Origin: Streptomyces sp. CC53
Lineage (GTDB): Bacteria > Actinomycetota > Actinomycetes > Streptomycetales > Streptomycetaceae
Reading direction: 5' to 3'
Length of the DNA stretch: 64,000 bases
Assembly (NCBI RefSeq): GCF_001865245.1
Contig: NZ_MKXB01000104.1
Location: forward strand, 1-64,000
The position numbers and the translations under genes are program-made. Numbering within the stretch: the stretch's first letter is position 1; the number at the start of each line of letters is the position of its first letter. The notes under the pieces were generated by a model. That model did not search any database. It saw only the letters and a program-made list of their open reading frames with translations, and was not told the DNA's origin. Shown one piece after another: positions 49,452-58,734 of this stretch.

Positions 49452-49476
49452 GGTGCGCCGCCGAACGCGGCGCACC
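49452..49476 (+). promoter_or_regulatory. Hairpin in the metI-metQ spacer
   Basis: GGTGCGCCGC pairs perfectly with GCGGCGCACC over 5 nt. Related CCGGTGCGCCGC units occur three times in 49375-49465. It may set the higher expression of the binding protein by partial termination or RNA stabilisation (inference). Confidence 0.5.
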
Positions 49477-49573
49477 CCACGAACCGGCGCGCCCCCGCAC
49501 CCCGGGCGGCGCGACCACGGAAAGCCCGCACTCCTTGTCCGGGCGGACTTCACACCAGAAAGAGGCACTCTTC

Positions 49574-50434
49574 GTGCGCAGCAACACCAAGACCATCGCC
49601 GCCTTCGCCGGCATCACCGTCCTCGCCCTCGGCCTGACCGCCTGCGGCACCGCATCCGATCCGTCCTCCGCCAAGGACGGCTCCGGCAAGGCCGACGCGG
49701 CCAAGCCGCTCGTCGTCGCCGCGTCCCCGACGCCGCACGCCGACATCCTCACCTACGTCAAGGACAACCTCGCCCAGAAGGCCGGGCTCACGCTGGAGAT
49801 CAAGGAGTTCACCGACTACGTCCTGCCGAACACCGCAACGGACCAGGGACAGGTCGACGCCAACTACTTCCAGCACAAGCCGTACCTGGACGACTTCAAC
49901 CAGAAGAACGGCACCGACATCGTCCCCGTCGCCGACGTCCACCTCGAACCGCTCGGCCTCTACTCCGGCAAGCTGAAGGCGCTCAAGGACCTGAAGGCCG
50001 GCCAGACCGTCGCCGTCCCCAACGACACGACCAACGGCGGCCGTGCCCTCAAGCTCCTCGCCGACAACGGCCTCATCACCCTGAAGGACGGCGTCGGCGC
50101 CGGCGCCACCCTCGCCGACATCACCGACAAGAAGGGCCTGGAGTTCAAGGAGCTGGAGGCCGCCACCGTGCCCCGCGCCCTGAACGAGGTCGACGCCGCC
50201 GTCATCAACGGCAACTACGCCATCGAGGCCGACCTCAACCCGGCGAAGGACGCCCTAGCCCTGGAGAACGCCGACGGCAACCCGTACGCCAACTTCCTCG
50301 CCGTGAAGAAGGGCAACGAGGACGACCCGCGGATCAAGAAGCTCGCCGAGCTCCTCACCTCCCCCGAGGTGAAGAAGTACATCGAGGACACCTACGAAGG
50401 CTCCGTCATCCCGGCCGACGGCCAGGCCGGTTGA
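49574..50434 (+). CDS. metQ: Methionine-binding lipoprotein
   Basis: 286 aa from GTG 49574. The lipoprotein signal ends in the lipobox LGLTAC, with lipidation at about Cys24. The NlpA/MetQ fold has VVAASPTPHADILTYVKDNL, FTDYVLPNTATDQGQVDANY and a C-terminal VKKYIEDTYEGSVIP. It captures L- or D-methionine outside and delivers it to MetNI. Although third in the set, it is separated by a hairpin-containing spacer. A terminator follows at 50474. Confidence 0.95.
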   Translation: MRSNTKTIAAFAGITVLALGLTACGTASDPSSAKDGSGKADAAKPLVVAASPTPHADILTYVKDNLAQKAGLTLEIKEFTDYVLPNTATDQGQVDANYFQHKPYLDDFNQKNGTDIVPVADVHLEPLGLYSGKLKALKDLKAGQTVAVPNDTTNGGRALKLLADNGLITLKDGVGAGATLADITDKKGLEFKELEAATVPRALNEVDAAVINGNYAIEADLNPAKDALALENADGNPYANFLAVKKGNEDDPRIKKLAELLTSPEVKKYIEDTYEGSVIPADGQAG

Positions 50435-50473
50435 CCGAACTGAAGGGCCGTCACGTCACGGCGGCCCCGCGGA

Positions 50474-50505
50474 GGGCCCCGCACACCACCCGGTGCGCGG
50501 GGCCC
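50474..50505 (+). terminator. Terminator after metQ
   Basis: GGGCCCCGC pairs with GCGGGGCCC over a 14-nt loop that can extend the stem, 40 nt after the stop. Confidence 0.6.
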
Positions 50506-50622
50506 GTCCCGTCTCACCATGCACGGCGGCCCGCTGATGCTGCATGCTGTCCGTCCACGACCATTACCAACGGTCGTCACCCGTCCACGGAACAGTCCTC
50601 GGCCACCGGCATGGAGCTGCAC

Positions 50623-51267
50623 ATGACCCCCACCTTTCCGGACATCTCCATCAGCACGGAACGGTTGGTGCTGCGCCCCTACGACGCCGACGACATCCCC
50701 GCCCACACCGAGATGATGAACGACGAACTCGTCACCGCCTGGACGTCCGCCCCCCACCCGTACACCGCCTCCCACGCCGAGCAGTGGGTGCGCAGGATCG
50801 CTCCTGCGGAACGCGCCTCGGGCCGCGGCCTCGTCCTCGCCGTCACCGAGTTCCTCACCCAGCGCCTCGTCGGCACCGTCCACCTCCGCCAGGTCGACTG
50901 GCGGACCCGCTCCGCCACCGTCGCCTACGTCACCGCCCCCTGGGCCCGCGGCGAGGGCTACGCCACCGAATCCCTCCACGGACTCGCCCGGTGGCTGTTC
51001 GAGGAGCAGCGTTTCGAACGCCTGGAGCTGCGCACCGCCGCCGACAACACCGCTTCCCAGCAGGTCGCCCAGAAACTGGGCTGCATCAGCGAAGGCGTCC
51101 TGCGCAACGCCGGGATAGCGCGCGCCCAGGCCCCGGACGGCCGCTGGACGGAGACCCGGACCGACCTGATCGTCTGGAGCCTGCTCCCCGAGGACCTGGA
51201 AGGCTCCACGGGCCCCGGCCGGCTCAGCCCCTCCTCCCACCTGCCGACCGGAACCGACTGGCGGTGA
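50623..51267 (+). CDS. RimJ/RimL-type GNAT acetyltransferase
   Basis: 214 aa from ATG 50623, preferred over ATG 50611 because GGAG lies 6 nt upstream. It has the RimJ/L pattern: ISTERLVLRPYDADDIPAHT, YVTAPWARGEGYATESLHGL (acetyl-CoA loop) and LELRTAADNTASQQVAQKLG then C. These enzymes acetylate protein N-termini or small amines. The Ser/Gly/Pro tail after about 185 is probably disordered. Confidence 0.9.
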   Translation: MTPTFPDISISTERLVLRPYDADDIPAHTEMMNDELVTAWTSAPHPYTASHAEQWVRRIAPAERASGRGLVLAVTEFLTQRLVGTVHLRQVDWRTRSATVAYVTAPWARGEGYATESLHGLARWLFEEQRFERLELRTAADNTASQQVAQKLGCISEGVLRNAGIARAQAPDGRWTETRTDLIVWSLLPEDLEGSTGPGRLSPSSHLPTGTDWR

Positions 51268-51363
51268 CGGCGCCGGCGCGCCCCCGACCTGCCGGGCCGC
51301 CCCGTTCCGGGTACCCTCGCCCCTGCCACGACCTGCAACGACAGCCCCAGGGAGACGACGACC

Positions 51364-52623
51364 ATGGCCGACCGGGTCACGGTGATCGGATGGGACGGCT
51401 CGCCCCTCACCGCGGCCGCGCAGTCCGCCCTCTCGGCCGCCACCCTGGTCGCGGGGGCCGCCCACCACCTCGTCCTCCCGGAGGTCCCCTCCGGCGCCGA
51501 GCGCGTCCGCCTCGGCAGCGTCGACCTCGCCGCCCGCCGCATCGCCGCCCACCGCGGCACCGCCGTCGTCCTCGCCGACGGCGACCCCGGTTTCTTCGGC
51601 GTGGTCCGCACCCTGCGCGACCCCCGCCACGGCCTGGAGGTCGAGGTCGTCCCCGCCGTCTCCTCCGTCGCCGCCGCCTTCGCCCGCGCCGGCATGCCCT
51701 GGGACGACGCCCGGATCGTCGCCGCCCACACCCGCACGCTGCGCCGTGCCGTGAACGTCTGCCGCGCCCACCCCAAGGTGGCGGTCCTCACCTCGCCTGG
51801 CGCCGGGCCCGCGGAACTCGCGCTCCTCCTCGACGGCGTGCACCGCACCTTCGTCATCTGCGAGGCCCTCGGCACCACACGCGAACAGGTCTCCGTCCTC
51901 ACCTCGGACAAGGTCGCCGACCTCACCTGGCGCGACCCGAACGTCGTCCTCGTCATCGGCGGACACCCCACCGGCGCGGCCGCGGACCGCAGCGGGGGCT
52001 GGCTCATGGGCGGCCCCCCGCACGACCCCGTGCGCGGCTGGGCCCTGCCTCCCGAGGAGTACGCGGACACCCCCTCACCCGGCGGCGGCAAGCCCCCCGG
52101 CACCGCCGCCGACCACGTCCCGACGGACGCCGGCGGAGGGACCGAACTCCGGGCCGCCCAGCTGGCCCGGCTCGGCCCCCGCACCGGCGACCTCGTCTGG
52201 GACATCGGCTGCGGTGACGGCGCCTTCGCCGTGGAGGCGGCCCGCTTCGGCGCGGCCGTCATCGCCGTCGACGCCGACCCCGCCGCCTGCGCGCGCACCG
52301 ACGCCGCCGCCCGCCGCCTCGGCGTCCAGCTCCAGACCGTGCACGGACGCGCCCCGCACGTCCTGGAGCGGCTGCCGGAACCCGACGTCGTACGGATCGG
52401 GGGCGGGGGAGCGGCCGTCACGGCCGCGTGCGCCGACCGGCGGCCCGAGCGCATCGTCGCCCACGCCGCCACCCGCGACCAGGCGGAGGCCGTCGCGACC
52501 GCCCTCACCGACGGCGGGTACACCGTCGAGTGCGCCCTCCTCCAGTCCGTGCACCTCGACCCGGGCGCGTGGTCGGAACGCCACCGCGCGGTCGCCTTCC
52601 TCATCGCCGGCCACCGGGCCTGA
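51364..52623 (+). CDS. cobL: Precorrin-6Y C5,15-methyltransferase (CbiE-CbiT fusion)
   Basis: 419 aa, two enzymes in one chain. CbiE (about 1-205) is a tetrapyrrole methylase (VTVIGWDGSPLTAAAQSAL, VVLADGDPGFFGVV, VVPAVSSVAAAFARAG). CbiT (about 260-415) has a class I SAM site (VWDIGCGDGAFAVEAARFGA) and performs C15 methylation and decarboxylation. The linker near 215-255 is Pro/Gly-rich. The product feeds cobalamin synthesis, as do the next two corrin genes. Confidence 0.93.
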   Translation: MADRVTVIGWDGSPLTAAAQSALSAATLVAGAAHHLVLPEVPSGAERVRLGSVDLAARRIAAHRGTAVVLADGDPGFFGVVRTLRDPRHGLEVEVVPAVSSVAAAFARAGMPWDDARIVAAHTRTLRRAVNVCRAHPKVAVLTSPGAGPAELALLLDGVHRTFVICEALGTTREQVSVLTSDKVADLTWRDPNVVLVIGGHPTGAAADRSGGWLMGGPPHDPVRGWALPPEEYADTPSPGGGKPPGTAADHVPTDAGGGTELRAAQLARLGPRTGDLVWDIGCGDGAFAVEAARFGAAVIAVDADPAACARTDAAARRLGVQLQTVHGRAPHVLERLPEPDVVRIGGGGAAVTAACADRRPERIVAHAATRDQAEAVATALTDGGYTVECALLQSVHLDPGAWSERHRAVAFLIAGHRA

Positions 52624-52676
52624 GCCCCCGCGCGCCGCAAACCCGCCCCGTGACCCCGCCGCTACGGAAGGGCAGG

Positions 52677-52682
52677 TAGGCT
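52677..52682 (+). promoter_or_regulatory. Putative -10 box for the BluB-CobT gene
   Basis: TAGGCT, 54 nt after the cobL stop, would give a 5' leader of about 290 nt. No convincing -35 is seen. I found no cobalamin riboswitch signature in the leader. Confidence 0.3.
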
Positions 52683-52782
52683 GGCCGACCGTTCCACCGC
52701 AGCCGGGCATCGGGCGGTTCTCCTCCAGCTCACCTGGGGAGCCTCAGTCAATATCCGGAGAAGGGCCCCTTTTTGGGGCACC

Positions 52783-52935
52783 ATGGGGGACAACGCGACC
52801 GGGGGGTGCGCGACGTGGCGCAGTCCACAGCCGATCGTGGCGCGGGTCCGCTGCCACGGCGGCCGAACACGGCGAGAATGCTGCACGTCCGCGTGTCGTT
52901 CGTGCCGCGCGGCGCGCCCGCTCGTTACGTGTTGA
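52783..52935 (+). CDS. Possible Cys-rich small ORF in the BluB-CobT leader
   Basis: 50 aa (MGDNATGGCATWRSPQPIVA at the start; RRECCTSACRSCRAARPLVT then C at the end) with seven Cys, five of them in the last 18 residues. It ends 45 nt before the BluB-CobT ATG. There is no good ribosome-binding site. It may be a fortuitous frame or a leader peptide. Confidence 0.2.
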   Translation: MGDNATGGCATWRSPQPIVARVRCHGGRTRRECCTSACRSCRAARPLVTC

Positions 52936-52980
52936 CGGGCGGAACCTTGAAGGAGCACAACCGATGGGCGAGGGGTACGC

Positions 52981-55900
52981 ATGACTGACACCGGCCAGGT
53001 CCCGGCCGAAGGACTGCCGGAGAACGACGGTCTGGTGGAGCAGCCGGGTATGCCCGCTCCGGGTGCGTACGCCTTCCTCGATCCCGCCGCGGGCACCGCG
53101 GACGACGACGACCTGCTGCTGATGCCGGGTTCCCAGGGCGCTTGGACGGAGCCGCAGCCCGGCGTGGCCCCGGCCCCGCCGGTGGCCGTCCCGATGCCGC
53201 ACGCCGCCGCCGAGGGCACACCCGCCGAACAGGCCGCCGCTGCCGCCCAGGACCCGTTCCCCGCCCCCGCCGAGGCGGCCGTTCCGCCGCAGGGGCAGGC
53301 CCCTGGTGAGGCGCCCGTCCCGCACGCGGCCCCCGCGCCGCCGTTCCCCACGTCGCAGTCGGGGGCGCCCTCCGGTGCGTACGACCTGAGCGACGCCCAC
53401 GAGACCGGGGCCCACGAGGCGGGCGGGCGCGACTCGGGCTCCGTCGACCTCGGCGCCGTCCGCATGCCCCCGCCCGCCCCGGCCACCGCCGCCGTGCCGC
53501 CGCAGCCCCGCCGCCCGCTGCACATGGGCCCGCCCATGCCGGAGGCGACGGGAGGCGTGGTGCGCTCCCTCGCCGACCGCGGGCCCGCCACGATGCCGCA
53601 GGTCCAGACGCAGCAGCAGGCCGCGACGCAGACCCAGGCGCACGTCCAGGTCCAGGCCCAGGCGCACCCCCCGATGCACGCCCCGTTCCCCGACCCGGCG
53701 CCCCTGCAGGGCCAGCCACCGGCCACTGCCGTGCCGGACCCGGCGCCGGCCGGTCAGGTCCAGGCGGCGAGCGGTCCCGAGTACCTTGACGCTCCGGAGC
53801 CCGCCCCCCTGCCCCAGCCGCAGTTCGCGGACATCCCGCCGCAGGGCGCGGAGCCCTGGTCGCAGGCACCGGCGCACCCGGAGTCACAGCAGTCCCCGTA
53901 CCCCCACGGTGCAGTCGCAGCCGCGGCAGAAACGGTCGTCCCGGACGCCACGGGACAGTTCGTGCCCGTCGACGGTTCCTTCCCGGTGCCCGCGCACTTG
54001 GCCTCCGCCCCGGCAGTCGCGCCCGACCCGGACGCAGCACAGCCGCAGGGACTCCAGGAGCAGGCGCCCGTCCCGGCGCAGCCGACGGCCCCCGAGGACT
54101 CCGCGCAGTACGGGACCGCAGCACAGGAGCCCGCGGACTTCCACGTGGTCGCCGCAGCGCCGCCGGAGCCCGCCGAGGCGTCCGTACCCGAACCGGCCCC
54201 CGAGCAGCAGGCGGCCCCGCAGCCCGGGCCCGTCGACGCCGAGGCCGCCGAGCCACAGGCCGCACCGGCAGCCCCCGACGCGGAGGCTGTGGAGCCTCAG
54301 CCCGTCCCGGCCGCCGGCCCGGTCCCGCCGCCGCAGGCCGCACCGCAGGGCGAGGCCCTGGCGGAGCCGCAGGCCGCGGAACCGGCCGCGGAGCAGCCCG
54401 CGCCCGCCGTACCGGCCCCCCACGGCGCCGCCGCGCCCGACGACGGCCCCGACTCCGCGGCCCCCGGGCCCGTCGCCGCCCGGACCCCTGCCGAGGCACC
54501 GGCGGCGACCGGGACTCCGGCCGAGCAGGTGCAGGCGGCCGCCGGGACACCGGAACCGACGCCTGCCGAGCCGGTCGAGGCCCTCGCCCAAGCCCCCGTA
54601 CCGGCAGAGGCCGCTGTACCGGACGCTCCGGTACCGGCAGAGGCGCCCGCACCGGAGGCCCCCGTCTCCGGGGACGCCCCCGCGCAGGCCGCTGCCGCAC
54701 CCGTCGAGGACCCCGCCCACGGCCACCCGGCGACCGAGGAGGCCCCGCAGCCCGCCCCCGCGGCCCCGGCCGTGGACCCGACGGCACCCGCCCACGCCGG
54801 GGAGCCCGTCACCGCCGAGACCGCTGGCGCCGCGCCGACGGCCGAGGGCGCGAACGACGCGCAGAGCACGGAGGAGCCGGCGGCTGCCGCTCCCGCCTCC
54901 GCCGGAGCGCCGCAGGACGCCCCCACCGCACCCCCCGCCCCGGCCTACGCCGACGCGGAGCGGGAGGCCGTCCTGCGCGTGATGCGGGAGCGCCGCGACA
55001 TCCGCAACGGCTTCCGCAGCGACCCCATCCCCCACGAGGTCCTCCTCCGCGTCCTGGAAGCGGCCCACACGGCGCCGTCCGTCGGGCACTCGCAGCCGTG
55101 GGACTTCGTCGTCATCCGGTCCGCCGAGACCCGGCGCACGATGCACGAACTGGCCCAGCGGCAGCGCGAGGCGTACGCCAGGTCGCTCCCCAAGGGCCGG
55201 GCCAAGCAGTTCAAGGAACTCAAGATCGAGGCCATCCTCGACACGCCCGTCAACATCGTCGTCACCGCGGACCCGACCCGGGGCGGCCGGCACACCCTCG
55301 GCCGCCACACGCAGCCGCAGATGGCCCCGTACTCCTCGGCGCTCGCCGTCGAGAACCTCTGGCTCGCCGCCCGTGCCGAGGGCCTGGGCGTGGGATGGGT
55401 GAGCTTCTTCGACGAGCGCGAGATGGTCCGCGCGCTGGGCCTCCCCGACCACCTCGAAGTGGTCGCCTACCTCTGCGTGGGATACGTCGACGCGTTCCCG
55501 GACGAGCCGGAGCTGATGCAGGCGGGCTGGTCCAAGCGCCGCCCGCTGTCGTGGGTCGTGCACGAGGAGACGTACGGCCGCCGCGCGCTGCCCGGAGAGG
55601 AACCGCACGACCTCCTCCAGGAGACCGTGGCGAACATCCGCCCCCTGGACGCCAAGGCCCTCGGCGAGGCGTGGGAGCGGCAGAAGCGGATGACCAAGCC
55701 GGCGGGCGCGCTGGGCATGCTGGAGATCATCTCCGCGCAGCTCGCGGGCCTGTCCCGGACCTGCCCGCCGCCCGTCCCCGAGCCCGCGGCCGTGGCCATC
55801 TTCGCGGGCGACCACGGCGTGCACGCCCAAGGTGTCACCGCCTGGCCGCAGGAGGTCACGGGCCAGATGGTCGCCAACTTCCTCGGTGGCGGCGCGGTCT

Positions 55901-56661
55901 GCAACGCCTTCGCCAACCAGGTCGGCGCGGAGGTCTGCGTCGTCGACGTCGGCGTGGCCGCCGACCTCCCGGCGACCCCTGGACTCCTCCCGCGCAAGGT
56001 GCGGCCCGGCACCGCCGACTTCACGACCGGACCGGCCCTCACCCGCGAGGAGGTCCTCTCCGCGATCGAGGTCGGCATCGAGACGGCCCGCGACCTCGTG
56101 GCCGCCGGCAACAAGGCCGTGCTGACCGGTGAGATGGGCATCGCGAACACCACTGCCTCCGCGGCCCTGATCTCCGTCTACACCGGCGCCGACCCGGTGG
56201 AGGTGACCGGCCGCGGCACCGGCATCAACGACGAGATGCACGCCCGGAAGGTGGACGTCGTCCGCCGTGCCCTGGACCTGCACCAGCCGGACCCGGCCGA
56301 CCCGATCGGGGTCCTCGCGGCGGTCGGCGGTCTGGAGCACGCGGCACTGGTCGGCTTCATCCTGGGCGGGGCGTCCCTGCGCACCCCGGTCGTCCTCGAC
56401 GGCGTCAGCGCCGGCGCGGCCGCCCTGGTGGCCCGCGCCATCGCCCCCGAGTCGCTGGCCGCGTGCATCGCGGGCCACCGAAGCGCCGAGCCGGGCCACG
56501 TGGCCGCGCTCAACAAGCTGGGTCTGCGTCCCCTCGTCGACCTGGACCTGCGCCTCGGCGAGGGCACGGGCGCGCTGCTGGCGCTCCCGCTGGTCCAGAG
56601 CGCTGCACGGGCGATGCACGAGGTGGCGACGTTCGACGCGGCGGGCGTCACGGAGAAGTAA
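52981..56661 (+). CDS. cobT: BluB-CobT fusion with a long disordered N-terminus
   Basis: 1226 aa. Residues 1 to about 650 are Pro/Ala/Glu/Gln-rich low-complexity sequence with repeated PAEA and PQPA-type units and no fold signal. Residues about 655-870 are a BluB-type nitroreductase (RERRDIRNGFRSDPIPHEVL, PSVGHSQPWDFVVIRS, VGWVSFFDEREMVRALGLPD), the enzyme that converts FMNH2 to 5,6-dimethylbenzimidazole. Residues about 880-1226 are CobT (RQKRMTKPAGALGMLE, FAGDHGVHAQGVTAWPQE, GEMGIANTTASAAL, the catalytic Glu near the end), which activates that base to alpha-ribazole phosphate. The fusion joins two consecutive steps of the B12 lower-ligand pathway. GAGGGG precedes the ATG. Confidence 0.93.
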   Translation: MTDTGQVPAEGLPENDGLVEQPGMPAPGAYAFLDPAAGTADDDDLLLMPGSQGAWTEPQPGVAPAPPVAVPMPHAAAEGTPAEQAAAAAQDPFPAPAEAAVPPQGQAPGEAPVPHAAPAPPFPTSQSGAPSGAYDLSDAHETGAHEAGGRDSGSVDLGAVRMPPPAPATAAVPPQPRRPLHMGPPMPEATGGVVRSLADRGPATMPQVQTQQQAATQTQAHVQVQAQAHPPMHAPFPDPAPLQGQPPATAVPDPAPAGQVQAASGPEYLDAPEPAPLPQPQFADIPPQGAEPWSQAPAHPESQQSPYPHGAVAAAAETVVPDATGQFVPVDGSFPVPAHLASAPAVAPDPDAAQPQGLQEQAPVPAQPTAPEDSAQYGTAAQEPADFHVVAAAPPEPAEASVPEPAPEQQAAPQPGPVDAEAAEPQAAPAAPDAEAVEPQPVPAAGPVPPPQAAPQGEALAEPQAAEPAAEQPAPAVPAPHGAAAPDDGPDSAAPGPVAARTPAEAPAATGTPAEQVQAAAGTPEPTPAEPVEALAQAPVPAEAAVPDAPVPAEAPAPEAPVSGDAPAQAAAAPVEDPAHGHPATEEAPQPAPAAPAVDPTAPAHAGEPVTAETAGAAPTAEGANDAQSTEEPAAAAPASAGAPQDAPTAPPAPAYADAEREAVLRVMRERRDIRNGFRSDPIPHEVLLRVLEAAHTAPSVGHSQPWDFVVIRSAETRRTMHELAQRQREAYARSLPKGRAKQFKELKIEAILDTPVNIVVTADPTRGGRHTLGRHTQPQMAPYSSALAVENLWLAARAEGLGVGWVSFFDEREMVRALGLPDHLEVVAYLCVGYVDAFPDEPELMQAGWSKRRPLSWVVHEETYGRRALPGEEPHDLLQETVANIRPLDAKALGEAWERQKRMTKPAGALGMLEIISAQLAGLSRTCPPPVPEPAAVAIFAGDHGVHAQGVTAWPQEVTGQMVANFLGGGAVCNAFANQVGAEVCVVDVGVAADLPATPGLLPRKVRPGTADFTTGPALTREEVLSAIEVGIETARDLVAAGNKAVLTGEMGIANTTASAALISVYTGADPVEVTGRGTGINDEMHARKVDVVRRALDLHQPDPADPIGVLAAVGGLEHAALVGFILGGASLRTPVVLDGVSAGAAALVARAIAPESLAACIAGHRSAEPGHVAALNKLGLRPLVDLDLRLGEGTGALLALPLVQSAARAMHEVATFDAAGVTEK

Positions 56662-56668
56662 CCGAGGC

Positions 56669-56700
56669 CCACCCCCGCCACCGTACGGAGGCGGGGGTGG
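56669..56700 (+). terminator. Terminator after the BluB-CobT gene
   Basis: A perfect 11-bp stem CCACCCCCGCC/GGCGGGGGTGG. The loop contains a second palindrome, CCGTACGG. It starts 8 nt after the stop. Confidence 0.8.
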
Positions 56701-57484
56701 CCGAGCGGGCGCTCCCCCTGAGGGCCGGCGCCCGCGGCCCCCGGCCGCCGGGCACTCGCCTCGCGCAGCCGGGGGAGGTTCCTTGCCCACCGGGGAGTGA
56801 CCGCCGCGAGGGCGCGGTGCACCACCCCGGGCCGGACGGCCTCCCGCCGTGCCCGGCGGGCAGGGGGCGCCCTGTCGGGCCCGGCCACACGGGGACGGGC
56901 TCCGCCGAGCCGCACCGTCGCCGGGCGCGGGTCCCCTCGACCGTCAGACCGCACCCACGCGTCGGTCGGCGTCTTTCCCTCCGGGCGGGTCCACCGGTCC
57001 GGCGGGCACCGGCGAGGCACCCGGCACGGCCCGAGAGCCCGTACGGCCCGCCCCGCCCCGCCACCGGCAGCCACCGCCCGAGGCCATCCCCCGGGCCCGC
57101 GGCCCGAGCCCTCCGCCCGTAGACGCACTGCCCGAGACCACCGCCCAAGCCCCCCGCCCCAGGACGCCGCTCGCGGCCATCCCCCGGGGGCCGGAGCCAC
57201 CGCCCACGACCGCACGGCGCGCAGTTCCCGCCTCGGGAAAGCGCACGACCCCCACAGCGCCACGGGCCCGAGGCCGCCGCCCGACGGCAGGCCCAAGCTG
57301 CCGCCCCGGTCACCCCGGCCCCGTGGGGGCGGGCGTGTCGCCGGGGTCACCTCCGCCCGAGCGGGGCGGGCGCCAACGGGCCCCGTATCGTAGGCGGCAG
57401 CGCACGGACACTCGCTGCCCCCCGCCTCACCAGCCACTTCACCGCCGCAGTGGCCCGTTCGACTGCCGAGGAGACCACACCGCA
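56701..57484. other. 784-bp gap without recognised genes
   Basis: Very GC-rich. Open frames occur on both strands but lack coding-like composition and ribosome-binding sites. A short palindromic element of the CTCCCCCTGAGGG type starts near 56711. No riboswitch motif is recognised. The cobA start has GAGGAG at 57467-57472. Confidence 0.5.
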
Positions 57485-58723
57485 ATGGCCGGTACAGCCG
57501 AGCAGCCCGCCTACCCCGTCGGACTCCGCCTCTCCGGGCGCCGGGTCGTCGTCATCGGCGGCGGCCAGGTCGCCCAGCGCCGCCTGCCCGCCCTGATCGC
57601 GGCGGGCGGGGACATCACCCTCATCTCGCCGTCGGCCACCGCCTCCGTGGAGGCCATGGCGGAAGCCGGCGAGATCCGCTGGGAGCGCCGCCGCTACGAG
57701 GAGGGGGACCTGGCCGAAGCCTGGTACGTCCTCGTAGCCACGCCCGACAAGGAGGCCAACGACCGGGCCTCCGCCGAGGCCGAGCGCGCCAGGATCTGGT
57801 GCGTGCGGGCCGACGACGCCGAGGCCGCGACCGCCTGGACCCCCGCGACCGGCCGCATCGAAGGCGTCACGGTGGCGGTCGTGACCGGCACCGACCCGCG
57901 CCGCTCGGCCGCCGTCCGCGACGCCATCGTGGAGGGCCTGCGCGACGGCAGCCTCGTCGCGCCCCAGCACCGCGCCCGTGAGCCGTTCGTCGCGCTCGTC
58001 GGCGGCGGCCCAGGGGACCCCGACCTCATCACCGTCCGCGGCCGGCGGCTGCTCGCCGAGGCGGACGTCGTGATCGCGGACCGCCTCGGCCCCCGGGACC
58101 TGCTGGACGAGCTCCCGCCGCACGTGCAGGTCATCGACGCGGCGAAGATCCCGTACGGCCGGTTCATGGCCCAGGAGGCCATCAACAACGCCCTGATCGA
58201 GCACGCCAAGCAGGGCAAGTCGGTGGTCCGCCTCAAGGGTGGCGACCCCTTCGTGTTCGGCCGGGGCATGGAGGAGGCGCAGGCGCTCGCCGAGGCCGGC
58301 ATCGCCTGCACGGTCGTCCCCGGCATCTCCAGCTCCATCTCCGTGCCCGGCGCCGCGGGCATCCCCGTCACGCACCGCGGGGTGGCGCACGAGTTCACCG
58401 TGGTCAGCGGGCACGTGGCCCCGGACGACCCGCGCTCCCTCGTCGACTGGGCGTCCCTGGCGAAGCTGCGGGGCACGCTCGTGATCCTGATGGGCGTCGA
58501 CAAGATCGGGAAGATCGCCGAGGCGCTCGTCGCCCACGGCAAGGACCCGGACACCCCGCTGGCCCTGGTGCAGGAGGGCACCACCGCGGCACAGCGCCGG
58601 GTGGACGCCACGCTGGCGACGGTGGCGGAGACGGTCAGGGCGCAGGACGTCCGCCCGCCGGCCGTCATCGTGATCGGCGACGTCGTCGGCGAGGGCCCGC
58701 ACAAGCACGCCGGTACCGAGTAG
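57485..58723 (+). CDS. cobA: Siroheme synthase-type uroporphyrinogen-III C-methyltransferase
   Basis: 412 aa. The N-terminal CysG(B)-like domain (about 8-150) has an NAD-binding VVVIGGGQVAQRRLPALIAA and would act as precorrin-2 dehydrogenase/ferrochelatase. The C-terminal SUMT domain (about 165-405) has VALVGGGPGDPDLITVRGRR, VVRLKGGDPFVFGRG (SAM-binding) and VVPGISSSISVPGAAGIPVT. It makes precorrin-2, the branch point to siroheme and cobalamin. This is a CysG-like layout, so cysG is an equally fair name. Confidence 0.93.
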   Translation: MAGTAEQPAYPVGLRLSGRRVVVIGGGQVAQRRLPALIAAGGDITLISPSATASVEAMAEAGEIRWERRRYEEGDLAEAWYVLVATPDKEANDRASAEAERARIWCVRADDAEAATAWTPATGRIEGVTVAVVTGTDPRRSAAVRDAIVEGLRDGSLVAPQHRAREPFVALVGGGPGDPDLITVRGRRLLAEADVVIADRLGPRDLLDELPPHVQVIDAAKIPYGRFMAQEAINNALIEHAKQGKSVVRLKGGDPFVFGRGMEEAQALAEAGIACTVVPGISSSISVPGAAGIPVTHRGVAHEFTVVSGHVAPDDPRSLVDWASLAKLRGTLVILMGVDKIGKIAEALVAHGKDPDTPLALVQEGTTAAQRRVDATLATVAETVRAQDVRPPAVIVIGDVVGEGPHKHAGTE

Positions 58724-58734
58724 GAAGCGTCCCC

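Noticed and set aside
53884..56790. 968-aa Gly/Arg-rich minus-strand frame opposite BluB-CobT
   Set aside because: Mirror of the low-complexity plus-strand gene; no start site or motifs.
56662..57484. Cobalamin riboswitch before cobA or in the BluB-CobT leader
   Set aside because: No recognisable conserved boxes by eye in either spacer; needs a covariance search.
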